Positions 1-9,850 of a stretch of DNA of 43,767 bases are shown here, piece after piece; positions within the stretch are counted from its first letter, which is position 1, and every line of letters starts with the position of its first letter. Made by a program: the position numbers and the translations under genes. Source of the DNA: Lachnospiraceae bacterium (GTDB taxonomy: Bacteria > Bacillota > Clostridia > Lachnospirales > Lachnospiraceae); contig JAQXLY010000015.1 in assembly GCA_029012365.1 (NCBI GenBank), positions 1 through 43,767 on the forward strand, given 5' to 3'. The notes beneath the pieces are model-generated. The model ran no database searches and was not told the origin of the DNA. It worked only from the letters and a program-made list of their open reading frames with translations.

Positions 1-449
1 ATTTTACCACCCTTCTGATACGGACAGAGAAGGTCAACGACCTTAATACCGGTCTCTAACATTTCAGTCTGTGTGGACTGCTCCTCAAACTTCGGAGCCT
101 TTCTGTGAATCGGATAATATTCCACTCCTTCCGGAGCAGCCTTTTCATCAATCGGATTACCGAGTACATTGAACATTCTTCCGAGGGTCTTCTCACCGAC
201 CGGAACCGAAATCGGAGCACCGGTTGCCAGTGCATCCATTCCGCGCACTAAACCGTCCGTCGGGCCCATTGCGATACAACGAACCGTGTCATCGCCGAGA
301 TGCTGTGCAACCTCTACTACCAAAACGTCGCCGTCCTGTTTGGTTACTTTAATTGCCTCATATATTTCCGGAAGATTTCCCTCCGTAAACTTAATGTCCA
401 AAACCGCACCGATAATCTGAGTGATTTTTCCAAGTCTGTTTTCTGCCAA
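1..449 (-). CDS. atpD: ATP synthase subunit beta, N-terminal part (partial)
   Basis: Catalytic beta subunit of F1, which hydrolyses or makes ATP with alpha. About 149 N-terminal residues are visible; the reading frame leaves the window at YQKGGK, just before the P-loop (GGAGVGKT in the family), so the nucleotide site is not seen. The N-terminal beta-barrel is recognisable ([15 protein letters not shown], then [19 protein letters not shown] and [13 protein letters not shown]). No ATG fits: the best start is TTG at 449 with AAGGAG about 11 bases upstream; a GTG at 461 in frame overlaps that Shine-Dalgarno and is less likely. It is the last atp gene visible in the operon, 33 bases after atpG; atpC would lie outside the window. 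Confidence 0.95.
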   Translation of the reverse strand, partial: MAENRLGKITQIIGAVLDIKFTEGNLPEIYEAIKVTKQDGDVLVVEVAQHLGDDTVRCIAMGPTDGLVRGMDALATGAPISVPVGEKTLGRMFNVLGNPIDEKAAPEGVEYYPIHRKAPKFEEQSTQTEMLETGIKVVDLLCPYQKGGK

Positions 450-482
450 CTTTTCCTTCACTCCTTTTCTTAGAATTTATTT

Positions 483-1349
483 CTAACTGATTGCATTCGC
501 GCCTGCAATAATCTCTGTTAATTCCTGCGTAATGGATCCCTGACGGGCTCTGTTATACTTAAGCTCCAAATCGGAAATCATTTCATCCGCATTGTTTGTC
601 GCCGAATCCATTGCCTGCATTCTTGCGCCGTTTTCGCTTGCAAGTGCCTGTACCAGACCTCCGTAAATAAGACTGTTGACATATTTCGGAATAATAAGCT
701 CTATGGCTTCTTCGGCCTCCGGCTCATAATTCATCAATGTCAGTGAATCCGTGGTATCCGCTGTTTCCTCTGCCTTTTCATCAAATGATACCGGAAGCAG
801 ACGAATAAAGGTCGGAATGTGACTCACCGTATTCTTAAACACGGTATAAGCAAGGTAAATCTCACTGATTTTTCCTTCCGCAAAATCGGAAAGCACCTGC
901 TTGCCGATTGCGGAGGCATCGGAAAATAACGGCTCATTGATTGCCTCCGAATAATCCTTCTCAATGTGATAGCCTCTTTTTGCAAGCCCGTCACGTCCCT
1001 TACGTCCGATGGCATAAATCACGACATCCTCTTTTTTCATCCCGCTCTCTGTCACAAGCTTCATCACATTTGAGTTGTATCCGCCTGCAAGACCTCGGTT
1101 TGAGGTAATCACAATGATTCCCTTCTTTCCGGTTCCTGTACCGTCCAGATACGGGTGATTGATGTTGCCCGATTTCTTTAACATGGACTTAACGGTAGAG
1201 TACATTGCATTAAAATACGGCTGCGACTCTTCCGCACGCGCTTTTGCTTTTTGCAGCTTTACGGTGGCAACTAACTTCATTGCCTTCGTAATCTGTCCTG
1301 TGCTTTGTATACTTTCCCTGCGCCGTTTTATGTCACGCATGGACGCCAT
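483..1349 (-). CDS. atpG: ATP synthase subunit gamma
   Basis: Central rotor shaft of the F1Fo ATP synthase, linking the c ring to the alpha3beta3 head. 288 residues, the normal length. It begins MASMRDIKRRRESIQ and ends with the helix ARMQAMDSATNNADEMI...LEL.YNRARQGSITQELTEI, both diagnostic of the two coiled-coil helices of gamma. ATG start with a weak AGGTGAT upstream. It follows atpA after 32 bases and precedes atpD, the standard operon order. Nothing unusual. Confidence 0.98.
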   Translation of the reverse strand: MASMRDIKRRRESIQSTGQITKAMKLVATVKLQKAKARAEESQPYFNAMYSTVKSMLKKSGNINHPYLDGTGTGKKGIIVITSNRGLAGGYNSNVMKLVTESGMKKEDVVIYAIGRKGRDGLAKRGYHIEKDYSEAINEPLFSDASAIGKQVLSDFAEGKISEIYLAYTVFKNTVSHIPTFIRLLPVSFDEKAEETADTTDSLTLMNYEPEAEEAIELIIPKYVNSLIYGGLVQALASENGARMQAMDSATNNADEMISDLELKYNRARQGSITQELTEIIAGANAIS

Positions 1350-1381
1350 AACGTATCACCTACACTTTCTTTGCGCTGTGC

Positions 1382-2908
<1,527 letters not shown>

Positions 2909-2951
2909 CTAAAATGTTCTCTGGAAACTTGTGTCTGTTATCTCATACGCT

Positions 2952-3500
2952 TTATGAGAGCTGGATACCTGACAGGCTCCCTGCCATACGCTCAAGCTTT
3001 GACCTGATACTGGCATCCACTACTCTGTCTCCGATACGGATTACCATACCGCCAATCAAAGATGCGTCAACCGAATACCTCATCTCAAAACTTTCGTACT
3101 TTGTCTGAGACAACAGCTTTTCTTCAATACGCTTTCTTTGCGGGGTGCTAAGCTCCGTCGCCGAAACCACACTTGCCACACCGATTTTACGATACTCTCT
3201 TACTTTATCAAGGAAAACGGCAAAAACCGCAGGAATCTCACTGCATCTGCCCTTTTCCACAATCACCGTAAGAAGTCCGGTCACCTCATCGTCAAACCGT
3301 CCTCCGAATACGTTCTCAACAACCGAGAGTTTTTCTTCCTTCGTAATCTTCGGATGAGTTAATAAGCCTAAAAAGTCCGGATTCTCCGAAAACACAAGCT
3401 CTGCTGTCTTAATCTGTTCTGCCCAGGCATCGATTTTGTTCTGTTCCACGGCCAGGCCAAACAATGCTTCTCCGTATACGTCAGCCGCTAATTTTGCCAT
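2952..3500 (-). CDS. atpH: ATP synthase subunit delta
   Basis: Peripheral stalk subunit joining b to the top of the alpha3beta3 head. 182 residues, usual length. The N-terminal six-helix OSCP/delta domain begins MAKLAADVYGEALFGLA, and the C-terminal part has the family motif SLIGGMVIRIGDRVVDASI, followed by a short coiled helix. It overlaps the end of atpF by 13 bases and has only a weak Shine-Dalgarno (GGGTGAT), so translation is probably coupled to atpF. Confidence 0.97.
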   Translation of the reverse strand: MAKLAADVYGEALFGLAVEQNKIDAWAEQIKTAELVFSENPDFLGLLTHPKITKEEKLSVVENVFGGRFDDEVTGLLTVIVEKGRCSEIPAVFAVFLDKVREYRKIGVASVVSATELSTPQRKRIEEKLLSQTKYESFEMRYSVDASLIGGMVIRIGDRVVDASIRSKLERMAGSLSGIQLS

Positions 3501-4069
3501 GTATCATCACCCATTTCACTTAATGCTTCATCGATTAACTGTGCCTGCTTTTCTTCATCAAGAGAGGATGCAACAAATTTTCCCGCCATCACGGTAGCAA
3601 CCGCTACCATTTCCTGCTTCACTTCATCCTTCATCTTACTCTTTTCCAACTCAATTTCGCGGCTTGCACGCTCCATAATACGGGATGCTTCCGCATTTGC
3701 TTCATTTACAATTTCATCCTCACGCTTTAACGCTTTCTTACGCCCTTCGCTTAAAATTGTCTCTACTTCCTTATCCGCTGCCTTAAGCTTTGCGTCGTAC
3801 TCTGCCTTAAACCGCTCCGCATCTGCCTTTTCCTTTGCCGCATCCGCCATCTCGTTTGCAATCTTTTCACGGCGCTTATTCAACAAATCTCTCGCCGGAT
3901 TAAATAACAGATATGACAGTAAGAAAAACATAAAGCCGACTGCCAAAAGCAAAATCAGTGCATCCAATATAAGCTGCGGGCTGAGTCCGAAAATGTAACC
4001 TTCCATCTTAGGTTCCGCCTCTGCTTCCAAAAAAGCAAGGTTGGAACATACGGTAAATAGTCCGTTCAC
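3488..4069 (-). CDS. atpF: ATP synthase subunit b
   Basis: Membrane-anchored peripheral stalk. 193 residues: one transmembrane helix at about 31-57 (LILDALILLLAVGFMFFLL), then a long charged coiled coil (NKRREKIANEM...AEASRIMERASREIE). The start is GTG at 4069, chosen because AAGGAGG lies 7 bases upstream; an internal Met (MEGYIFGLSP) would give the usual b length but has no comparable site. The N-terminal extension of about 21 residues would be on the outer side. The gene overlaps atpH. Confidence 0.95.
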   Translation of the reverse strand: MNGLFTVCSNLAFLEAEAEPKMEGYIFGLSPQLILDALILLLAVGFMFFLLSYLLFNPARDLLNKRREKIANEMADAAKEKADAERFKAEYDAKLKAADKEVETILSEGRKKALKREDEIVNEANAEASRIMERASREIELEKSKMKDEVKQEMVAVATVMAGKFVASSLDEEKQAQLIDEALSEMGDDTWQN

Positions 4070-4109
4070 GTTCCGGCCTCCTTTATGATTTATTCGTTCT
4101 CACCGCTTC

Positions 4110-4394
<285 letters not shown>

Positions 4395-4412
4395 TCAAAA
4401 TAAAAATAATTG

Positions 4413-5165
4413 CTATCCCTGTACTTCATCCTCAGGGAAATTCTGTGCAATAAACACCATAGTCAACATACAGAATACATACGCCTGAATTGCGCCGGAA
4501 AACACGTCGAAATAAACATGCAGTACACCGAATACCGGCCATAAAAATGCCTGAATCAGCTTTGGAATCAGACCGTACAGCAAGCCCATCATAACCGTAC
4601 CGGACAAGATGTTACCAAAGAGACGCAGGGACATTGAAAGCGGCGTCGCAACCTCACCGATAATGTTAATCGGCGTAAGCGGTACCGGTTGAAAAAGCTT
4701 TGTAATATGACCCGCTTTCTCGTATTTGAAACCGTTGTAATGAATGAGTACAAAGGTAATCAATGCGAGCGGCAATGTTACACCGTAATCGGCAGTCGGC
4801 GGTCTTAGTCCGAACAATCCGCTGATATTGCATACAATAATTACAATAAACAAGGTGCCGATATAGTTTGCAAACCTAATACCGCGTTTTCCCATGTTGG
4901 ACTTCGTCATGTTGTCAATCGATTCTACCATCAGCTCAATCGCGTTTAAAAACGGACCGGGCACATCCTCCGGATTTGCCCTTTTGATAGCACGGTTTGC
5001 CAAAAAGGCAAATACCGATAAAGCAATTACCACAATCAAAAGACTGACATGGGTCGTCGTAATCCAAAGCGTCTGCCCGCCGATTTCAAAATGAAAATAC
5101 CCTGTAATACCGATATCCACATCCTGCGAAAGGAAAACGCTCCGCGATACTATTCCAGTTCCCAC
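4413..5165 (-). CDS. atpB: ATP synthase subunit a
   Basis: Stator channel of Fo that carries the ion to and from the c ring. 250 residues with about five or six membrane helices. The essential Arg is in SMSLRLFGNILSGT (residues about 177-190), followed by the final helix pair ending AYVFCMLTMVFIAQNF. Start is GTG at 5165, with AAGGAG 9 bases upstream. First of the core structural genes, after two accessory membrane genes. Confidence 0.97.
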   Translation of the reverse strand: MGTGIVSRSVFLSQDVDIGITGYFHFEIGGQTLWITTTHVSLLIVVIALSVFAFLANRAIKRANPEDVPGPFLNAIELMVESIDNMTKSNMGKRGIRFANYIGTLFIVIIVCNISGLFGLRPPTADYGVTLPLALITFVLIHYNGFKYEKAGHITKLFQPVPLTPINIIGEVATPLSMSLRLFGNILSGTVMMGLLYGLIPKLIQAFLWPVFGVLHVYFDVFSGAIQAYVFCMLTMVFIAQNFPEDEVQG

Positions 5166-5208
5166 TTTATCACACTCCTTTCCTTTATTCTACGCTTTAT
5201 GGCGCGAC

Positions 5209-5715
5209 TTATTTCTCCCTACCGAAGGGATTGTACTTATGAATGACGGGCCAAAAAAGTGCCGACAGCTTCAGGGTAAGTATTCCCAATACTGCACCGA
5301 ACAGACCGTATATCTGTAGAAAAAATACAGCCGCACCAATGACCGCTATCATAATTACCATACGAATCAGGGATGAACGTTTCATGTAACCCGCTGCCTG
5401 CTTCTCCGTGTATTCCGTAGCTATAAGCACCGAATGGTACATATAGCCCGCAAGACAAACCGCAGTCACAACCCCTGCCAGAGCTCCCAAAGTAAATCTA
5501 AGACTCCCGCCCAGAATCAGATTTCCTGCCGCAAGCAAAAGAACTGCTCCGACTCCGATTCCGAAATACAAATCCTTTAAAGTCTGCTTTACCTGTGCCT
5601 CCTGCTCCGCTCTGGTCAGAACAGGTGTCTCTTCCACAAACTCGTTATTTTCCCCATATTCTTCATCAAAATCATATTGCCAGCCGGTGGTATGATCCTT
5701 TTCTTCATTATCCAT
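5209..5715 (-). CDS. ATP synthase subunit I-like membrane protein
   Basis: 168 residues: an acidic cytoplasmic N terminus (about 1-48), then four predicted transmembrane helices (about 50-68, 74-95, 115-133, 137-155). The size, helix number and position directly upstream of atpB match the ATP synthase I (AtpI/UncI) family, which assists c-ring assembly or ion supply. The N-terminal extension is longer than in typical AtpI. AAGGAG lies 9 bases before the ATG. The family call rests on topology and context more than on a strong motif. Confidence 0.8.
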   Translation of the reverse strand: MDNEEKDHTTGWQYDFDEEYGENNEFVEETPVLTRAEQEAQVKQTLKDLYFGIGVGAVLLLAAGNLILGGSLRFTLGALAGVVTAVCLAGYMYHSVLIATEYTEKQAAGYMKRSSLIRMVIMIAVIGAAVFFLQIYGLFGAVLGILTLKLSALFWPVIHKYNPFGREK

Positions 5716-5728
5716 TCAAAAAGACTCC

Positions 5729-6103
5729 TTACTTTTTTCCTGTCTGCGTATCGGCCGGATTTTTTGCCACACGTCCGGAAGTCTGTGAACCCTCAGGTGC
5801 ATACAGCTCCGCGTCCTTTCGTTTCAAAGCCTGCTGCCTGCCTTCTTCTTTTAAGCGCTCAATATATGCCAGTTCCCTATCCTCCCGTTCCTTGTCCTTA
5901 GCGTAAAAAGGTCTTAAAAGATAATATACGTTCCGGAAGGCCGCTGCTATTCCTAGAATCAGAAGTACCGGCATAAAAAAAACGGTTCCGGCTTTTTTAT
6001 CAATAAAATTCCCGACAAATACACATAGAAAAATCGGAACCATCATGCTGATGCCAAGCTGTGTAATCAGCATCAGTGCCCTGATTACCTTACTGTTTTT
6101 CAT
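5729..6103 (-). CDS. AtpZ-like small membrane protein
   Basis: 124 residues from the ATG at 6103, chosen because GGGAGG lies 9 bases upstream; an in-frame ATG at 6151 has no site. Two transmembrane helices (about 9-31 and 40-60) are joined by the short loop NFIDKKAG, followed by a charged tail rich in Lys and Glu. This matches the AtpZ/AtpI-related family (putative F0F1-ATPase accessory subunit) that opens many Firmicute atp operons. Known family members are implicated in Mg2+ handling or ATP synthase assembly; the exact role here is inferred. First gene of the operon. Confidence 0.75.
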   Translation of the reverse strand: MKNSKVIRALMLITQLGISMMVPIFLCVFVGNFIDKKAGTVFFMPVLLILGIAAAFRNVYYLLRPFYAKDKEREDRELAYIERLKEEGRQQALKRKDAELYAPEGSQTSGRVAKNPADTQTGKK

Positions 6104-6143
6104 CCTGCCAGACCTCCCGTCCGGGCTTTTCACACAACAAAGT

Positions 6144-6215
6144 GAATACAAAAAGCCTAATCTATTTTACCACAAAATTCAATTCATGTATAGTTATTTC
6201 TACTTTTTTTACAAA
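6144..6215 (-). promoter_or_regulatory. Candidate promoter(s) of the atp operon
   Basis: Two candidates lie on the minus strand upstream of the first atp gene: an extended -10 (TGGTAAAAT) closest to the gene, and TTGTAA-16-TATACA slightly further out. Neither is a perfect consensus, so which one is used is uncertain. Confidence 0.4.
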
Positions 6216-6220
6216 TTACT

Positions 6221-6248
6221 TTGCTTTTATCCCGAAACGTGATATACT
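6221..6248 (+). promoter_or_regulatory. Promoter of the DUF402 gene
   Basis: TTGCTT (6221-6226), 16-base spacer, TATACT (6243-6248) on the plus strand, about 70 bases before the start codon of the DUF402 gene. Good sigma-A type match. Confidence 0.6.
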
Positions 6249-6318
6249 ATCCCAAAGAAATAAAAAGATTATAAAATCTTCTCACAAGAAACGTTGTCGT
6301 TTATAAAGGAGAAATCAT

Positions 6319-6822
6319 ATGGCTGCTTCCATTCAACTATATCGTCAAAGACACATTCCGGAAGAACGGATTCCGCTCTCCGGAGATACCGTTCTCTTTT
6401 TAGATGATTCCCGTCTTATTACACGTTGGAGCACCTTAAAGCCACGGAAAGATTTTGCTTCGGGCATTTCTATATTCGACTTTGAAAAGCACTGGAAAAT
6501 CACCCGTGTAGCAAGAGCCGACGGCAGCCTTTATCACTGGTACTGTGACATTATGACAATGCACATCTCCCATGATACCGAACAAAGCACCTCTGTCTAT
6601 ACAATGGAGGATTTATTAATTGACATTACGGTTCTGCCGGACGGAACCGTACATGTTCTGGATTTGGATGAAGTGGCGGATGCCTTTGCACAGGGGCTCA
6701 TCACAGGTGATGATTTAATTCTGGCCCTTCGTGCGGCGGATGAGCTTTTAAAGCTAATCGAAAACGGCGGATTTTCGGTATATCAGGAAACACTTGAAAA
6801 ATATGCAAAAGAATTAAGGTGA
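6319..6822 (+). CDS. DUF402 family protein
   Basis: 167 residues. The DUF402 beta-barrel core is recognisable: HWYCDIMTMHI near residue 73, YTMEDLLIDITVLPDGTVHVLD near 94-115, then the acidic LDEVADA and a C-terminal helical segment. Members include FomD and nucleoside tri/diphosphate phosphatases that use clustered acidic residues to bind metals; the Asp-rich segment is compatible with this, but substrate cannot be assigned. Shine-Dalgarno AAAGGAG is well placed. Monocistronic, divergent from the atp operon and convergent with rubrerythrin. Confidence 0.85.
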   Translation: MAASIQLYRQRHIPEERIPLSGDTVLFLDDSRLITRWSTLKPRKDFASGISIFDFEKHWKITRVARADGSLYHWYCDIMTMHISHDTEQSTSVYTMEDLLIDITVLPDGTVHVLDLDEVADAFAQGLITGDDLILALRAADELLKLIENGGFSVYQETLEKYAKELR

Positions 6823-6848
6823 CTGCCGCTGCAATCACCTTTTCTTTT

Positions 6849-7391
6849 TTAATAATTCTCTTTTCTTACCTCAAAATAAGCCTGCGGATGGTTACATACC
6901 GGGCAAACCTGCGGAGCCTCAAGACCGACTACCACATGACCGCAGTTACGGCATTCCCACATGGTAACTCCGCTCTTTTTGAACACTTCCATCGCTTCCA
7001 CGTTCTTAAGAAGGGCACGGTAACGCTCCTCATGCATCTTTTCAATCGCAGCTACCCCGCGGAACTGCGCTGCCAGCTCTGTGAAGCCTTCTTCCTCTGC
7101 ATCCTTTGCCATTCTCTCATACATATCGGTCCACTCGGCATTTTCTCCCTCTGCAGCGTGGAGCAAATTCTCTGCGGTATTACCAAGCTCCCCAAGTGCC
7201 TTGAACCAAAGCTTTGCATGCTCCTTTTCGTTCTCGGCTGTCTGCAAAAACAGTGCTGCGATTTGTTCGTAGCCTGCTTTCTTTGCTACGGAAGCAAAAT
7301 ATGTATACTTATTTCTTGCCTGAGACTCTCCGGCAAATGCTTCCCATAGATTCTTCTCTGTCTTCGTACCTGAATACTTGTTGTTTCCCAT
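6849..7391 (-). CDS. rbr: Rubrerythrin
   Basis: Cytoplasmic peroxide-scavenging di-iron protein of anaerobes. 180 residues: an N-terminal four-helix ferritin-like domain with Glu/His ligands ([32 protein letters not shown]) and a C-terminal rubredoxin-like domain with two Cys pairs (CRNCGH and CPVCNHP), order diiron then rubredoxin as in classical rubrerythrin. AAGGAG 9 bases upstream. It lies 86 bases after rpiB; an inverted repeat occupies that gap. Confidence 0.95.
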   Translation of the reverse strand: MGNNKYSGTKTEKNLWEAFAGESQARNKYTYFASVAKKAGYEQIAALFLQTAENEKEHAKLWFKALGELGNTAENLLHAAEGENAEWTDMYERMAKDAEEEGFTELAAQFRGVAAIEKMHEERYRALLKNVEAMEVFKKSGVTMWECRNCGHVVVGLEAPQVCPVCNHPQAYFEVRKENY

Positions 7392-7422
7392 GTTATCAAT
7401 CTCCTTTATATTTTATTTGCGA

Positions 7423-7456
7423 TTGTACGCCTCCTCTTCTAAGAGAAGACGTACAA
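7423..7456. repeat. Inverted repeat upstream of rubrerythrin
   Basis: Arms TTGTACG (7423-7429) and CGTACAA (7450-7456) enclose further partly paired CTCTTCT/AGAGAAG bases, so a hairpin of about 34 bases can form between rpiB and rbr. It could end rpiB transcription, protect mRNA or be an operator for rbr; there is no T-run. Confidence 0.5.
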
Positions 7457-7477
7457 ATTCCACCGGACATTTTGCTG

Positions 7478-7906
7478 CTAATCCTCCATCATCCCAATAC
7501 GTCTTGCATGACGTTCCTCACCTGAAAACGGCGTGTCCAAAAACTTGTCCACAATCATAAGTGCAAGACCCGGTCCGACTACTCTGCCTCCCATTGCAAG
7601 GATATTGGCATCATTATGAAGTCTCGTTGCTTCCGCGCTGAATACGTCATGACAAAGTGCCGCACGGATTCCTTTTACCTTGTTAGCCGTAATGGAAATA
7701 CCGATACCGGTACCGCAAATCAGGATACCCTTTTCACACTCCCCGTCCGCTACCGCATGAGCTACCTTTTTTCCGTAAATCGGATAATCCACCGACGCGG
7801 AAGAATAGGTACCGAAATCCTTATATTCCAGACCTCTGGCCTCTAAGTGCTTCTTTACCTCCTGCATTAATTCATAGCCTCCCTGGTCACAACCCAATGC
7901 TATCAT
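7478..7906 (-). CDS. rpiB: Ribose-5-phosphate isomerase B
   Basis: Interconverts ribose 5-phosphate and ribulose 5-phosphate in the pentose phosphate pathway. 142 residues, normal RpiB/LacAB length. Signature residues visible: the N-terminal IALGCDQGG, DYPIYG near 41, and the active-site loop GILICGTGIGISI with the catalytic Cys near 65, then NDANILAMGGRVVG. Preceded by AAAGGAGG. Located 20 bases after the Sua5 gene, probably cotranscribed. Useful to a pentose-using xylan degrader. Confidence 0.95.
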   Translation of the reverse strand: MIALGCDQGGYELMQEVKKHLEARGLEYKDFGTYSSASVDYPIYGKKVAHAVADGECEKGILICGTGIGISITANKVKGIRAALCHDVFSAEATRLHNDANILAMGGRVVGPGLALMIVDKFLDTPFSGEERHARRIGMMED

Positions 7907-7926
7907 AGTTATTCCTCCTTTGAAAA

Positions 7927-9006
7927 TTAAATATATTCAGCCTCACCCTTGTCCGGATGAAGTATATGGTATCCCGCTGCCTTTAACAGACGATTCATTA
8001 TCGCTGTCCCCAGCGGGTTATCCGCAAAGCTTTCCGAATAAATCACACTGACACCCGTCTCGTCAAATCCGCGTAAAGTGTCAAACAGACCTGCTGCTAT
8101 CGTCTCGGCATCCTTTCTTTCTCCCACACTGAATACCATACCTCCGGTATAATACCTCTTTGTTTCTTCGGTTGCCAGAATGCCGATTATCTTTCCCTCC
8201 GCTGCACTTTTTGCAGCAACACTGTTAATATAACGCACCACCTCTTCGGGCTTTCCTTCTACAATAAACAGCGGTGCCTTCGGCGCATAATGGCGGTATT
8301 TCATCCCCGGTGCTCTTGCCACTACCGGTTCCGACGGACTGCGTTTTAACACTGCCTCATCAAACCTCACCTCTCCGAGCACATCTGCCAGCTGTTCCGC
8401 ACTAATATAGCCCGGACGTAAAATCAAAGGCACATCTCCCGTCAAATCCACAATCGTAGACTCCAGTCCGATAGCAGATGCCCCTCCGTCAATAATTACA
8501 TCAATTCTTCCGTCTAAATCCTCAATAACATGTTCCGCTTTCGTGGTACTCGGTCTGCCGGACTTATTTGCACTCGGAGCCGCTACAAATACTCCGGAGC
8601 GTCTTATCAGAGCTGCCGCAATCGGGTCCGAGGGCATTCTGACCGCTACCGTATCAAGTCCCCCGGTTGTTGTTTCCGGCACCCTGTCACTCTTTTTTAA
8701 AATCATGGTAAGCGGCCCCGGCCAGAATGCTTCCGCAAGACGATACGCAGACTCCGGCACCTCAGAGGCAAGCTCACTCAAATCCTTTATCCGGGCAATA
8801 TGCACAATCAGAGGATTATCCGACGGACGCCCCTTTGCCGCATATATCCTCGCCGCCGCCGTAGAATCAAATGCATTACCGCCGAGACCGTATACTGTTT
8901 CCGTAGGAAATGCTACCAATTTCCCGTTTCGTAAACATTCTGCCGCAAACTCCAGCTCTTCTTCCTCAAAGTGCTCCCGATCCACCTTTATTATTTCTGT
9001 CTTCAT
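7927..9006 (-). CDS. Threonylcarbamoyl-AMP synthase (Sua5/YwlC type)
   Basis: Makes L-threonylcarbamoyladenylate from threonine, bicarbonate and ATP for the t6A37 modification of ANN-decoding tRNAs. 359 residues: an N-terminal YrdC domain (about 10-205) with KLVAFPTETVYGLGGNAF, KGRPSDNPLIVHI and SANKSGRPSTT, plus the C-terminal Sua5 domain (about 240-350). The two-domain length is typical of Sua5/YwlC, not the short TsaC form. It is followed closely by rpiB. Confidence 0.95.
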   Translation of the reverse strand: MKTEIIKVDREHFEEEELEFAAECLRNGKLVAFPTETVYGLGGNAFDSTAAARIYAAKGRPSDNPLIVHIARIKDLSELASEVPESAYRLAEAFWPGPLTMILKKSDRVPETTTGGLDTVAVRMPSDPIAAALIRRSGVFVAAPSANKSGRPSTTKAEHVIEDLDGRIDVIIDGGASAIGLESTIVDLTGDVPLILRPGYISAEQLADVLGEVRFDEAVLKRSPSEPVVARAPGMKYRHYAPKAPLFIVEGKPEEVVRYINSVAAKSAAEGKIIGILATEETKRYYTGGMVFSVGERKDAETIAAGLFDTLRGFDETGVSVIYSESFADNPLGTAIMNRLLKAAGYHILHPDKGEAEYI

Positions 9007-9056
9007 CCTGTTTTACCTACCTTTCACCGTCCGGCACATCAAAGATACCTGATATC

Positions 9057-9806
9057 TTATTTCTCCGGCTGATTCGGATTTGCTTCGGACATATACCGCA
9101 GAATCCCAAGATGCAATGCTTCCGCTACTTTTTTCTGATATTCCTCCGTAGCAAGCAAAGCTTCCTCGGAAGCATTTGAAAGGAATCCGCACTCTGCAAT
9201 TACAATCGGACATGCCGTTTTCCGAAGCAGAAAATAGTCGCTGTTTGCCTTTGCCTGTCTCCGGTTGTCATCCTTAAGCACCTCAGGAAATGCTTTCTGC
9301 AATGCTTCCGCAAGTGCTTTGCTTTCCTCCGAATCCTTATAATAGAAAACCTGAGCCCCTTTGCAGCTCTCCGAAGGAAAACTGTTCTGATGGATGCTGA
9401 CCACAAAATCAGCTCCGGCTTCCGTGATAATATTGACACGAGCCTTCATATCATCCCTTTTTTTGTTCTGCGACTCCGCACTATAAAGCCCGTCATCGGT
9501 TTCCCTTGTCATAACAACCCGCACTCCGTCCTGTTCCAGAAGTGTGCGAAGCTTTTTCGCAATGGCAAGATTTATTTCTTTTTCCTGTACCCCGGATATC
9601 CCGACCTTTCCCGGATCCATACCTCCATGTCCCGCGTCCAGTACGATTACAGGCGCTTCCTTTCCCTCCTTTTCCGAGAAAACTGCCAAAAAACGCTCTC
9701 CCGCTCCGCTCCTCGCAAGAAAGAAAACAAAGCAAAGGATGAAAAGAAGCAAAATATGCTTATATTTTTTCCAGCCAAATAAACATTCTTTCCCGAATTT
9801 CAACAT
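9057..9806 (-). CDS. cwlD: N-acetylmuramoyl-L-alanine amidase, CwlD-like
   Basis: Zinc amidase that cleaves the MurNAc-L-Ala bond; CwlD acts in spore cortex muramic-lactam formation in spore-formers. 249 residues from ATG at 9806 (AAGGAG 13 bases upstream; a longer frame to 9848 lacks a site). One N-terminal membrane or signal helix (about 17-33), then Amidase_3 motifs: VLDAGHGGMDPGKVG (zinc His), EKEINLAIAKKL (zinc Glu), VVSIHQNSF (zinc His) and IVIAECGFLSN (catalytic Glu). The CwlD name rests on length and architecture; sporulation is not shown by this window. Confidence 0.88.
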   Translation of the reverse strand: MLKFGKECLFGWKKYKHILLLFILCFVFFLARSGAGERFLAVFSEKEGKEAPVIVLDAGHGGMDPGKVGISGVQEKEINLAIAKKLRTLLEQDGVRVVMTRETDDGLYSAESQNKKRDDMKARVNIITEAGADFVVSIHQNSFPSESCKGAQVFYYKDSEESKALAEALQKAFPEVLKDDNRRQAKANSDYFLLRKTACPIVIAECGFLSNASEEALLATEEYQKKVAEALHLGILRYMSEANPNQPEK

Positions 9807-9850
9807 TGTGCACCTGTCACTCCTTCCTAAAAAGAAGTATATGCACACTC